A stretch of DNA of 64,000 nucleotides, taken from the NCBI RefSeq assembly GCF_910591885.1, contig NW_025963552.1, positions 992,001 to 1,056,000 on the forward strand, read 5' to 3'. Position numbers and translations under genes: made by a program. Origin of the DNA: Bombus terrestris. Its lineage: Eukaryota; Arthropoda; Insecta; Hymenoptera; Apidae. Shown one piece after another: positions 34,790 through 47,398 of this stretch. Positions within the stretch are counted from its first letter, which is position 1, and each line of letters starts with the position of its first letter. Below the pieces are notes generated by a model. The model saw only the letters and a list, made by a program, of their open reading frames with translations. It was not told the origin of the DNA and made no database searches.

Positions 34790-36888
34790 TTATGTGAAAC
34801 TATTCACAAACTGTAAACATTTGTCAGCAGGCAATATGATAAAGACATCCGGCTCCTCGGGCTGGTGCGAATGTTTCAATGTCAGTATGTGCCAAACCGT
34901 TGGATTGCGACACACCTTTACGCGTCTCTCGCTCGCTGCGCTCGCTCGAAAGCTGTAGCCTAACCTAAACCCAATCCATCTTGCGTTAGTCATTCGATAT
35001 GAAGGCAACTTATTTCGAATTTGCGAACGTGTCGGATCGGATGTGAGGTTGGACTAAATTTTTACGAGCGAGCGTAGCGAGCGAGCAACGATCACAATTT
35101 GCAAGGTATACATATACCTTATATTGCCTTGCATATATTTCGTGTTAGTACCTAATTTTGTCAGCCACTTCGGACATCACATTGGACTGTAGTATGTGGA
35201 AATAGTACTATTTATGTGAAACTATTCACAAACTGTAAACATTTGTCAGCAGGCAATAGGATAAAGACTTCCGGCTCCTCGGGCTGGTGCAAATGTTTCA
35301 ATGTCCGTATGTGCCAAACCGTTGGATTGTGACACACCTTTACGCGTCTCTCGTTCGCTGCGCTCGCTCGAAAACTATAGCGTAACCTAAAACCAATCCA
35401 TCTTGCGTTCATTATTCGATATGGTGGCGACTTATTTCGAATTTGCGAACGTGTCGGATCGGATGTGTGGTTGGACTAAATTTTTACGAGCGAGCGGAGC
35501 GAGCGAGCAACGATCACAATTTGCAAGGTATACATATACCTTGCAATATGCATATATATCGTGTTAGTACCATATTTTGTCAGCCACTTCGGACATCACA
35601 TTGGACTGTAGTATGTGGAAATAGTACTATTTATGTGAAACTATTCACAAACTGTAAACATTTGTCAGTAGGCAATATGACAAAGACTTCCGGCTCCTCG
35701 GGCTGGTGCGAATGTTTCAATGTCAGTATGTGCCAAACCGTTGGATTGTGACACACCTTTACGCGTCTCTCGCTCGCTGCGCTCGCTCGAAAACTATAGC
35801 GTAACCTAAAACCAATCCATCTTGCGGTCTTTATTCGATATGGTGGCGACTTATTTCGAATTTGCGAACGTGTCGGATCGGATGTGAGGTTGGACTAAAT
35901 TTTTACGAGCGAGCGGAGCGAGCGAGCATCGATCACAATTTGCAAGGTATACATATACCTTGCAATATGCATATATATCGTGTTAGTACCTAATTTCGTC
36001 AGCCACTGCGGACATCACATTGCCCTGTAGTATGTGGAAATAGTACTATTTATGTGAAACTATTCACAAACTGTAAACATTAGTCAGCAGGCAATATGAT
36101 AAAGACATCCGGCTCCTCGGGCTGGTGCGAATGTTTCAATGTCAGTATGTGCCAAACCGTTGGATTGTGACACACCTTTACGCGTCTCTCGCTCGCTGCG
36201 CTCGCTCGAAAGCTGTAGCCTAACCTAAACCCAATCCATCTTGCGTTAGTCATTCGATATGAAGGCAACTTATTTCGAATTTGCGAACGTGTCGGATCGT
36301 ATGTGAGGTTGGACTAAATTTTTACGAGCGAGCGGAGCGAGCGAGCAACGATCACAATTTGCAAGGTATACATATACCTTGCAATATGCATATATATCGT
36401 GTTAGTACCTAATTTTGTCAGCCACTTCGGACATCACATTGGACTGCAGTATGTGGAAATAGTACTATTTATGTGAAACTATTCACAAACTGTAAACATT
36501 TGTCAGCAGGCAATAGGATAAAGACTTCCGGCTCCTCGGGCTGGTGCGAATGTTTCAATGTCCGTATGTGCCAAACCGTTGGGTTGTGATACACCTTTAC
36601 GCGTCTCTCGCTTGCTGCGCTCGCTCGAAAACTATAGCCTAACCTAAAACCAATCCCTCTTGCGTTAGTCATTCGATATGAAGGCGACTTATTTCGAATT
36701 TGCGAACGTGTCGGATCGGATGTGAGGTTGGACTAAATTTTTACGAGCGAGCGGAGCGAGCGAGCAACGATCACAATTTGCAAGGTATACATATACCTTG
36801 CAATATGCATATATATCGTGTTAGTACCTAATTTTGTCAGCCACTTCGGACATCACATTGGACTGCAGTATGTGGAAATAGTACTATT
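34790..36888 (+). repeat. 5-mer block, copy 2 (about 2.1 kb)
   Basis: Starts 34790, 35212, 35631, 36050, 36469. It repeats copy 1 at offset 2,101 bp with GAGCGTAGCGAG (about 35073), GATGTGTGGTTGG (35463), ACCATATTTTG (35569), CTTGCGGTCTTT (35822), GCCACTGCGG (36002) and CATTAGTCAG (36078). After about 36,290 it departs: the last two monomers are M4-like with a type A centre followed by GGACTGCAG. Confidence 0.78.
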
Positions 36889-37306
36889 TATGTGAAACTA
36901 TTCACAAACTGTAAACATTTGTCAGCAGGCAATAGGATAAAGACTTCCGGCTCCTCGGGCTGGTGCGAATGTTTCAATGTCCGTATGTGCCAAACCGTTG
37001 GATTGTGACACACCTTTACGCGTCTCTCGCTCGCTGCGCTCGCTCGAAAACTATAGCGTAACCTAAAACCAATCCATCTTGCGTTCTTTATTCGATATGG
37101 TGGCGACTTATTTCGAATTTGCGAACGTGTCGGATCGGATGTGAGGTTGGACTAAATTTTTACGAGCGAGCGGAGCGAGCGAGCATCGATCACAATATGC
37201 AAGGTATACATATACCTTGCAATATGCATATATATCGTGTTAGTACCATATTTCGTCAGCCACTTCGGACATCACATAGCCCTGTAGTATGTGGAAATAG
37301 TACTAT

Positions 37307-39407
37307 TTATGTGAAACTATTCACAAACTGTAAACATTTGTCAGCAGGCAATATGATAAAGACATCCGGCTCCTCGGGCTGGTGCGAATGTTTCAATGTC
37401 AGTATGTGCCAAACCGTTGGATTGTGACACACCTTTACGCGTCTCTCGCTCGCTGCGCTCGCTCGAAAGCTGTAGCCTAACCTAAACCCAATCCATCTTG
37501 CGTTAGTCATTCGATATGAAGGCAACTTATTTCGAATTTGCGAACGTGTCGGATCGTATGTGAGGTTGGACTAAATTTTTACGAGCGAGCGTAGCGAGCG
37601 AGCAACGATCACAATTTGCAAGGTATACATATACCTTATATTGCCTTGCATATATTTCGTGTTAGTACCTAATTTTGTCAGCCACTTCGGACATCACATT
37701 GGACTGTAGTATGTGGAAATAGTACTATTTATGTGAAACTATTCACAAACTGTAAACATTTGTCAGCAGGCAATAGGATAAAGACTTCCGGCTCCTCGGG
37801 CTGGTGCGAATGTTTCAATGTCCGTATGTGCCAAACCGTTGGATTGTGACACACCTTTACGCGTCTCTCGTTCGCTGCGCTCGCTCGAAAACTATAGCGT
37901 AACCTAAAACCAATCCATCTTGCGTTCATTATTCGATATGGTGGCGACTTATTTCGAATTTGCGAACGTGTCGGATCGGATGTGAGGTTGGACTAAATTT
38001 TTACGAGCGAGCGGAGCGAGCGAGCAACGATCACAATTTGCAAGGTATACATATACCTTGCAATATGCATATATATCGTGTTAGTACCATATTTTGTCAG
38101 CCATTTCGGACATCACATTGGACTGTAGTATGTGGAAATAGTACTATTTATGTGAAACTATTCACAAACTGTAAACATTTGTCAGTAGGCAATATGACAA
38201 AGACTTCCGGCTCCTCGGGCTGGTGCGAATGTTTCAATGTCAGTATGTGCCAAACCGTTGGATTGTGACACACCTTTACGCGTCTCTCGCTCGCTGCGCT
38301 CGCTCGAAAACTATAGCGTAACCTAAAACCAATCCATCTTGCGGTCTTTATTCGATATGGTGGCGACTTATTTCGAATTTGCGAACGTGTCGGATCGGAT
38401 GTGAGGTTGGACTAAATTTTTACGAGCGAGCGGAGCGAGCGAGCATCGATCACAATTTGCAAGGTATACATATACCTTGCAATATGCATATATATCGTGT
38501 TAGTACCTAATTTCGTCAGCCACTGCGGACATCACATTGCCCTGTAGTATGTGGAAATAGTACTATTTATGTGAAACTATTCACAAACTGTAAACATTAG
38601 TCAGCAGGCAATATGATAAAGACATCCGGCTCCTCGGGCTGGTGCGAATGTTTCAATGTCAGTATGTGCCAAACCGTTGGATTGTGACACACCTTTACGC
38701 GTCTCTCGCTCGCTGCGCTCGCTCGAAAGCTGTAGCCTAACCTAAACCCAATCCATCTTGCGTTAGTCATTCGATATGAAGGCAACTTATTTCGAATTTG
38801 CGAACGTGTCGGATCGTATGTGAGGTTGGACTAAATTTTTACGAGCGAGCGGAGCGAGCGAGCAACGATCACAATTTGCAAGGTATACATATACCTTATA
38901 TTGCCTTGCATATATTTCGTGTTAGTACCTAATTTTGTCAGCCATTTCGGACATCACTTTGGACTGCAGTATGTGGAAATAGTACTATTTATGTGAAACT
39001 ATTCACAAACTGTAAACATTTGTCAGTAGGCAATATGATAAAGACTTCCGGCTCCTCGGGCTGGTGCGAATGTTTCAATGTCAGTATGTGCCAAACCGTT
39101 GGATTGTGACACACCTTTACGCGTCTCTCGCTCGCTGCGCTCGCTCGAAAACTATAGCGTAACCTAAAACCAATCCATCTTGCGTTCTTTATTCGATATG
39201 GTGGCGACTTATTTCGAATTTGCGAACGTGTCGGATCGGATGTGAGGTTGGACTAAATTTTTACGAGCGAGCGGAGCGAGCGAGCATCGATCACAATATG
39301 CAAGGTATACATATACCTTGCAATATGCATATATATCGTGTTAGTACCTAATTTCGTCAGCCACTTCGGACATCACATTGCCCTGTAGTATGTGGAAATA
39401 GTACTAT
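37307..39407 (+). repeat. 5-mer block, copy 3 (2,101 bp; +4,618 bp from copy 1)
   Basis: Starts 37307, 37729, 38148, 38567, 38989. Shares GAGCGTAGCGAG (about 37589), ACCATATTTTG (about 38086), CTTGCGGTCTTT (about 38339), GCCACTGCGG (38519) and CATTAGTCAG (38595) with copies 1 and 2, but has GATGTGAGGTTGG instead of GATGTGTGGTTGG. Copies 1 and 2 are thus closer to each other than to copy 3 at that site. Confidence 0.8.
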
Positions 39408-41089
39408 TTATGTGAAACTATTCACAAACTGTAAACATTTGTCAGCAGGCAATATGATAAAGACATCCGGCTCCTCGGGCTGGTGCGAATGTTTCAATGT
39501 CAGTATGTGCCAAACCGTTGGATTGCGACACACCTTTACGCGTCTCTCGCTCGCTGCGCTCGCTCGAAAGCTGTAGCCTAACCTAAACCCAATCCATCTT
39601 GCGTTAGTCATTCGATATGAAGGCAACTTATTTCGAATTTGCGAACGTGTCGGATCGTATGTGAGGTTGGATTAAATTTTTACGAGCGAGCGGAGCGAGC
39701 GAGCAACGATCACAATTTGCAAGGTATACATATACCTTATATTGCCTTGCATATATTTCGTGTTAGTACCTGATTTTGTCAGCCACTTCGGACATCACAT
39801 TGGACTGTAGTATGTGGAAATAGTACTATTTATGTGAAACTATTCACAAACTGTAAACATTTGTCAGCAGGCAATAGGATAAAGACTTCCGGCTCCTCGG
39901 GCTGGTGCGAATGTTTCAATGTCCGTATGTGCCAAACCGTTGGATTGTGACACACCTTTACGCGTCTCTCGTTCGCTGCGCTCGCTCGAAAACTATAGCG
40001 TAACCTAAAACCAATCCATCTTGCGTTCATTATTCGATATGGTGGCGACTTATTTCGAATTTGCGAACGTGTCGGATCGGATGTGAGGTTGGACTAAATT
40101 TTTACGAGCGAGCGGAGCGAGCGAGCAACGATCACAATTTGCAAGGTATACATATACCTTGCAATATGCATATATATCGTGTTAGTACCTAATTTCGTCA
40201 GCCACTTCGGACATCACATTGCCCTGTAGTATGTGGAAATAGTACTATTTATGTGAAACTATTCACAAACTGTAAACATTTGTCAGCAGGCAATATGATA
40301 AAGACATCCGGCTCCTCGGGCTGGTGCGAATGTTTCAATGTCAGTATGTGCCAAACCGTTGGATTGCGACACACCTTTACGCGTCTCTCGCTCGCTGCGC
40401 TCGCTCGAAAGCTGTAGCCTAACCTAAACCCAATCCATCTTGCGTTAGTCATTCGATATGAAGGCAACTTATTTCGAATTTGCGAACGTGTCGGATCGGA
40501 TGTGAGGTTGGACTAAATTTTTACGAGCGAGCGGAGCGAGCGAGCAACGATCACAATTTGCAAGGTATACATATACCTTATATTGCCTTGCATATATTTC
40601 GTGTTAGTACCTAATTTTGTCAGCCACTTCGGACATCACATTGGACTGCAGTATGTGGAAATAGTACTATTTATGTGAAACTATTCACAAACTGTAAACA
40701 TTTGTCAGCAGGCAAAAGGATAAAGACTTCCGGCTCCTCGGGCTGGTGCGAATGTTTCAATGTCCGTATGTGCCAAACCGTTGGGTTGTGATACACCTTT
40801 ACGCGTCTCTCGCTTGCTGCGCTCGCTCGAAAACTATAGCCTAACCTAAAACCAATCCCTCTTGCGTTAGTCATTCGATATGAAGGCGACTTATTTCGAA
40901 TTTGCGAACGTGTCGGATCGGATGTGAGGTTGGACTAAATTTTTACGAGCGAGCGGAGCGAGCGAGCAACGATCACAATTTGCAAGGTATACATATACCT
41001 TGCAATATGCATATATATCGTGTTAGTACCTAATATTGTCAGCCATTTCGGACATCACATTGCACTGTAGTATGTCGAAATAGTGCTAT

Positions 41090-44034
41090 TTATGTGAAAC
41101 TATTCACAAACTGTAAACATTTGTCAGTAGGCAATATGATAAAGACTTCCGGCTCCTCGGGCTGGTGCGAATGTTTCAATGTCAGTATGTGCCAAACCGT
41201 TGGATTGTGACACACCTTTACGCGTCTCTCGCTCGCTGCGCTCGCTCGAAAACTATAGCGTAACCTAAAACCAATCCATCTTGCGTTCTTTATTCGATAT
41301 GGTGGCGACTTATTTCGAATTTGCGAACGTGTCGGATCGGATGTGAGGTTGGACTAAATTTTTACGAGCGAGCGGAGCGAGCGAGCATCGATCACAATAT
41401 GCAAGGTATACATATACCTTGCAATATGCATATATATCGTGTTAGTACCTAATTTCGTCAGCCACTTCGGACATCACATTGCCCTGTAGTATGTGGAAAT
41501 AGTACTATTTATGTGAAACTATTCACAAACTGTAAACATTTGTCAGCAGGCAATATGATAAAGACATCCGGCTCCTCGGGCTGGTGCGAATGTTTCAATG
41601 TCAGTATGTGCCAAACCGTTGGATTGTGACACACCTTTACGCGTCTCTCGCTCGCTGCGCTCGCTCGAAAGCTGTAGCCTAACCTAAACCCAATCCATCT
41701 TGCGTTAGTCATTCGATATGAAGGCAACTTATTTCGAATTTGCGAACGTGTCGGATCGTATGTGAGGTTGGACTAAATTTTTACGAGCGAGCGGAGCGAG
41801 CGAGCAACGATCACAATTTGCAAGGTATACATATACCTTATATTGCCTTGCATATATTTCGTGTTAGTACCTAATTTTGTCAGCCACTTCGGACATCACA
41901 TTGGACTGCAGTATGTGGAAATAGTACTATTTATGTGAAACTATTCACAAACTGTAAACATTTGTCAGCAGGCAATAGGATAAAGACTTCCGGCTCCTCG
42001 GGCTGGTGCGAATGTTTCAATGTCCGTATGTGCCAAACCGTTGGATTGTGATACACCTTTACGCGTCTCTCGCTCGCTGCGCTCGCTCGAAAACTATAGC
42101 CTAACCTAAAACCAATCCCTCTTGCGTTAGTCATTCGATATGAAGGCGGCTTATTTCGAATTTGCGAACGTGTCGGATCGGATGTGAGGTTGGACTAAAT
42201 TTTTACGAGCGAGCGGAGCGAGCGTGCAACGATCACAATTTGCAAGGTATACATATACCTTATATTGCCTTGCATATATTTCGTGTTAGTACCTAATTTT
42301 GTCAGCCATTTCGGACATCACATTGGACTGCAGTATGTGGAAATAGTACTATTTATGTGAAACTATTCACAAACTGTAAACATTTGTCAGTAGGCAATAT
42401 GATAAAGACTTCCGGCTCCTCGGGCTGGTGCGAATGTTTCAATGTCAGTATGTGCCAAACCGTTGGATTGCGACACACCTTTACGCGTCTCTCGCTCGCT
42501 GCGCTCGCTCGAAAGCTGTAGCCTAACCTAAACCCAATCCATCTTGCGTTAGTCATTCGATATGAAGGCAACTTATTTCGAATTTGCGAACGTGTCGGAT
42601 CGTATGTGAGGTTGGATTAAATTTTTACGAGCGAGCGGAGCGAGCGAGCAACGATCACAATTTGCAAGGTATACATATACCTTATATCGCCTTGCATATA
42701 TTTCGTGTTAGTACCTGATTTTGTCAGCCACTTCGGACATCACATTGGACTGTAGTATGTGGAAATAGTACTATTTATGTGAAACTATTCACAAACTGTA
42801 AACATTTGTCAGCAGGCAATAGGATAAAGACTTCCGGCTCCTCGGGCTGGTGCGAATGTTTCAATGTCCGTATGTGCCAAACCGTTGGATTGTGACACAC
42901 CTTTACGCGTCTCTCGTTCGCTGCGCTCGCTCGAAAACTATAGCGTAACCTAAAACCAATCCATCTTGCGTTCATTATTCGATATGGTGGCGACTTATTT
43001 CGAATTTGCGAACGTGTCGGATCGGATGTGAGGTTGGACTAAATTTTTACGAGCGAGCGGAGCGAGCGAGCAACGATCACAATTTGCAAGGTATACATAT
43101 ACCTTGCAATATGCATATATATCGTGTTAGTACCTAATTTCGTCAGCCACTTCGGACATCACATTGCCCTGTAGTATGTGGAAATAGTACTATTTATGTG
43201 AAACTATTCACAAACTGTAAACATTTGTCAGCAGGCAATATGATAAAGACATCCGGCTCCTCGGGCTGGTGCGAATGTTTCAATGTCAGTATGTGCCAAA
43301 CCGTTGGATTGCGACACACCTTTACGCGTCTCTCGCTCGCTGCGCTCGCTCGAAAGCTGTAGCCTAACCTAAACCCAATCCATCTTGCGTTAGTCATTCG
43401 ATATGAAGGCAACTTATTTCGAATTTGCGAACGTGTCGGATCGGATGTGAGGTTGGACTAAATTTTTACGAGCGAGCGGAGCGAGCGAGCAACGATCACA
43501 ATTTGCAAGGTATACATATACCTTATATTGCCTTGCATATATTTCGTGTTAGTACCTAATTTTGTCAGCCACTTCGGACATCACATTGGACTGCAGTATG
43601 TGGAAATAGTACTATTTATGTGAAACTATTCACAAACTGTAAACATTTGTCAGCAGGCAAAAGGATAAAGACTTCCGGCTCCTCGGGCTGGTGCGAATGT
43701 TTCAATGTCCGTATGTGCCAAACCGTTGGGTTGTGATACACCTTTACGCGTCTCTCGCTTGCTGCGCTCGCTCGAAAACTATAGCCTAACCTAAAACCAA
43801 TCCCTCTTGCGTTAGTCATTCGATATGAAGGCGACTTATTTCGAATTTGCGAACGTGTCGGATCGGATGTGAGGTTGGACTAAATTTTTACGAGCGAGCG
43901 GAGCGAGCGAGCAACGATCACAATTTGCAAGGTATACATATACCTTGCAATATGCATATATATCGTGTTAGTACCTAATATTGTCAGCCATTTCGGACAT
44001 CACATTGCACTGTAGTATGTCGAAATAGTGCTAT
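41090..44034 (+). repeat. 8-mer HOR family, unit 0 (7 monomers, 2,945 bp)
   Basis: Starts 41090, 41509, 41931, 42353, 42775, 43194, 43616. It matches units 1 and 2 but lacks the second monomer (the M1/M3 hybrid at 44454 and 47818). Shared markers: CTAATATTGTC and TAGTGCTATT at the start, GAAGGCGGC, GGATTAAATT, CCTTATATCGCCTTGC, ACCTGATTTTG, GGCAAAAGG and TTGGGTTGTGATAC. Either unit 0 lost a monomer or units 1 and 2 gained one. Confidence 0.87.
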
Positions 44035-47000
44035 TTATGTGAAACTATTCACAAACTGTAAACATTTGTCAGTAGGCAATATGATAAAGACTTCCGGCTC
44101 CTCGGGCTGGTGCGAATGTTTCAATGTCAGTATGTGCCAAACCGTTGGATTGTGACACACCTTTACGCGTCTCTCGCTCGCTGCGCTCGCTCGAAAACTA
44201 TAGCGTAACCTAAAACCAATCCATCTTGCGTTCTTTATTCGATATGGTGGCGACTTATTTCGAATTTGCGAACGTGTCGGATCGGATGTGAGGTTGGACT
44301 AAATTTTTACGAGCGAGCGGAGCGAGCGAGCATCGATCACAATATGCAAGGTATACATATACCTTGCAATATGCATATATATCGTGTTAGTACCTAATTT
44401 CGTCAGCCACTTCGGACATCACATTGCCCTGTAGTATGTGGAAATAGTACTATTTATGTGAAACTATTCACAAACTGTAAACATTTGTCAGCAGGCAATA
44501 TGATAAAGACATCCGGCTCCTCGGGCTGGTGCGAATGTTTCAATGTCAGTATGTGCCAAACCGTTGGATTGTGACACACCTTTACGCGTCTCTCGCTCGC
44601 TGCGCTCGCTCGAAAACTATAGCGTAACCTAAAACCAATCCATCTTGCGTTCTTTATTCGATATGGTGGCGACTTATTTCGAATTTGCGAACGTGTCGGA
44701 TCGGATGTGAGGTTGGACTAAATTTTTACGAGCGAGCGGAGCGAGCGAGCATCGATCACAATATGCAAGGTGTACATATACCTTGCAATATGCATATATA
44801 TCGTGTTAGTACCTAATTTCGTCAGCCACTTCGGACATCACATTGCCCTGTAGTATGTGGAAATAGTACTATTTATGTGAAACTATTCACAAACTGTAAA
44901 CATTTGTCAGCAGGCAATATGATAAAGACATCCGGCTCCTCGGGCTGGTGCGAATGTTTCAATGTCAGTATGTGCCAAACCGTTGGATTGTGACACACCT
45001 TTACGCGTCTCTCGCTCGCTGCGCTCGCTCGAAAGCTGTAGCCTAACCTAAACCCAATCCATCTTGCGTTAGTCATTCGATATGAAGGCAACTTATTTCG
45101 AATTTGCGAACGTGTCGGATCGTATGTGAGGTTGGACTAAATTTTTACGAGCGAGCGGAGCGAGCGAGCAACGATCACAATTTGCAAGGTATACATATAC
45201 CTTATATTGCCTTGCATATATTTCGTGTTAGTACCTAATTTTGTCAGCCACTTCGGACATCACATTGGACTGCAGTATGTGGAAATAGTACTATTTATGT
45301 GAAACTATTCACAAACTGTAAACATTTGTCAGCAGGCAATAGGATAAAGACTTCCGGCTCCTCGGGCTGGTGCGAATGTTTCAATGTCCGTATGTGCCAA
45401 ACCGTTGGATTGTGATACACCTTTACGCGTCTCTCGCTCGCTGCGCTCGCTCGAAAACTATAGCCTAACCTAAAACCAATCCCTCTTGCGTTAGTCATTC
45501 GATATGAAGGCGGCTTATTTCGAATTTGCGAACGTGTCGGATCGGATGTGAGGTTGGACTAAATTTTTACGAGCGAGCGGAGCGAGCGTGCAACGATCAC
45601 AATTTGCAAGGTATACATATACCTTATATTGCCTTGCATATATTTCGTGTTAGTACCTAATTTTGTCAGCCATTTCGGACATCACATTGGACTGCAGTAT
45701 GTGGAAATAGTACTATTTATGTGAAACTATTCACAAACTGTAAACATTTGTCAGTAGGCAATATGATAAAGACTTCCGGCTCCTCGGGCTGGTGCGAATG
45801 TTTCAATGTCAGTATGTGCCAAACCGTTGGATTGCGACACACCTTTACGCGTCTCTCGCTCGCTGCGCTCGCTCGAAAGCTGTAGCCTAACCTAAACCCA
45901 ATCCATCTTGCGTTAGTCATTCGATATGAAGGCAACTTATTTCGAATTTGCGAACGTGTCGGATCGTATGTGAGGTTGGATTAAATTTTTACGAGCGAGC
46001 GGAGCGAGCGAGCAACGATCACAATTTGCAAGGTATACATATACCTTATATCGCCTTGCATATATTTCGTGTTAGTACCTGATTTTGTCAGCCACTTCGG
46101 ACATCACATTGGACTGTAGTATGTGGAAATAGTACTATTTATGTGAAACTATTCACAAACTGTAAACATTTGTCAGCAGGCAATAGGATAAAGACTTCCG
46201 GCTCCTCGGGCTGGTGCGAATGTTTCAATGTCCGTATGTGCCAAACCGTTGGATTGTGACACACCTTTACGCGTCTCTCGTTCGCTGCGCTCGCTCGAAA
46301 ACTATAGCGTAACCTAAAACCAATCCATCTTGCGTTCATTATTCGATATGGTGGCGACTTATTTCGAATTTGCGAACGTGTCGGATCGGATGTGAGGTTG
46401 GACTAAATTTTTACGAGCGAGCGGAGCGAGCGAGCAACGATCACAATTTGCAAGGTATATGTATACCTTGCAATATGCATATATATCGTGTTAGTACCTA
46501 ATTTCGTCAGCCACTTCGGACATCACATTGCCCTGTAGTATGTGGAAATAGTACTATTTATGTGAAACTATTCACAAACTGTAAACATTTGTCAGCAGGC
46601 AATATGATAAAGACATCCGGCTCCTCGGGCTGGTGCGAATGTTTCAATGTCAGTATGTGCCAAACCGTTGGATTGCGACACACCTTTACGCGTCTCTCGC
46701 TCGCTGCGCTCGCTCGAAAGCTGTAGCCTAACCTAAACCCAATCCATCTTGCGTTAGTCATTCGATATGAAGGCAACTTATTTCGAATTTGCGAACGTGT
46801 CGGATCGGATGTGAGGTTGGACTAAATTTTTACGAGCGAGCGGAGCGAGCGAGCAACGATCACAATTTGCAAGGTATACATATACCTTATATTGCCTTGC
46901 ATATATTTCGTGTTAGTACCTAATTTTGTCAGCCACTTCGGACATCACATTGGACTGCAGTATGTGGAAATAGTACTATTTATGTGAAACTATTCACAAA

Positions 47001-47398
47001 CTGTAAACATTTGTCAGCAGGCAAAAGGATAAAGACTTCCGGCTCCTCGGGCTGGTGCGAATGTTTCAATGTCCGTATGTGCCAAACCGTTGGGTTGTGA
47101 TACACCTTTACGCGTCTCTCGCTTGCTGCGCTCGCTCGAAAACTATAGCCTAACCTAAAACCAATCCCTCTTGCGTTAGTCATTCGATATGAAGGCGACT
47201 TATTTCGAATTTGCGAACGTGTCGGATCGGATGTGAGGTTGGACTAAATTTTTACGAGCGAGCGGAGCGAGCGAGCAACGATCACAATTTGCAAGGTATA
47301 CATATACCTTGCAATATGCATATATATCGTGTTAGTACCTAATATTGTCAGCCATTTCGGACATCACATTGCACTGTAGTATGTCGAAATAGTGCTAT
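44035..47398 (+). repeat. 8-mer HOR family, unit 1 (3,364 bp)
   Basis: Starts 44035, 44454, 44873, 45295, 45717, 46139, 46558, 46980. Carries all the family markers plus GCAAGGTGTACAT (about 44766), shared with unit 2 but absent from unit 0. It contains the third inverted P1 centre (46460), absent from units 0 and 2. Confidence 0.9.
46448..46473. repeat. P1 palindrome with inverted centre (CA to TG), event 3
   Basis: Arms TTGCAAGGTATA and TATACCTTGCAA are intact, centre 46460-46461 is TG. The equivalent centres one HOR unit away on each side (43096-43097 and 49824-49825) are CA. Confidence 0.95.

Larger units (their letters stand above)
29331..41089 (+). repeat. Middle domain with 5-mer and 11-mer relations
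   Basis: Monomers start at 29331, 29750, 30169, 30591, 31010, 31429, 31851, 32270, 32689, 33111, 33530, 33949, 34371, 34790, 35212, 35631, 36050, 36469, 36888, 37307, 37729, 38148, 38567, 38989, 39408, 39830, 40249, 40671. The left part (30169-32689) is close to regular trimers. From 32.4 kb to 39.9 kb private markers relate blocks at offsets of 2,101 bp (5 monomers) and 4,618 bp (11 monomers). From about 39.4 kb the monomers begin to resemble those of the 8-mer HOR to the right. Confidence 0.8.
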
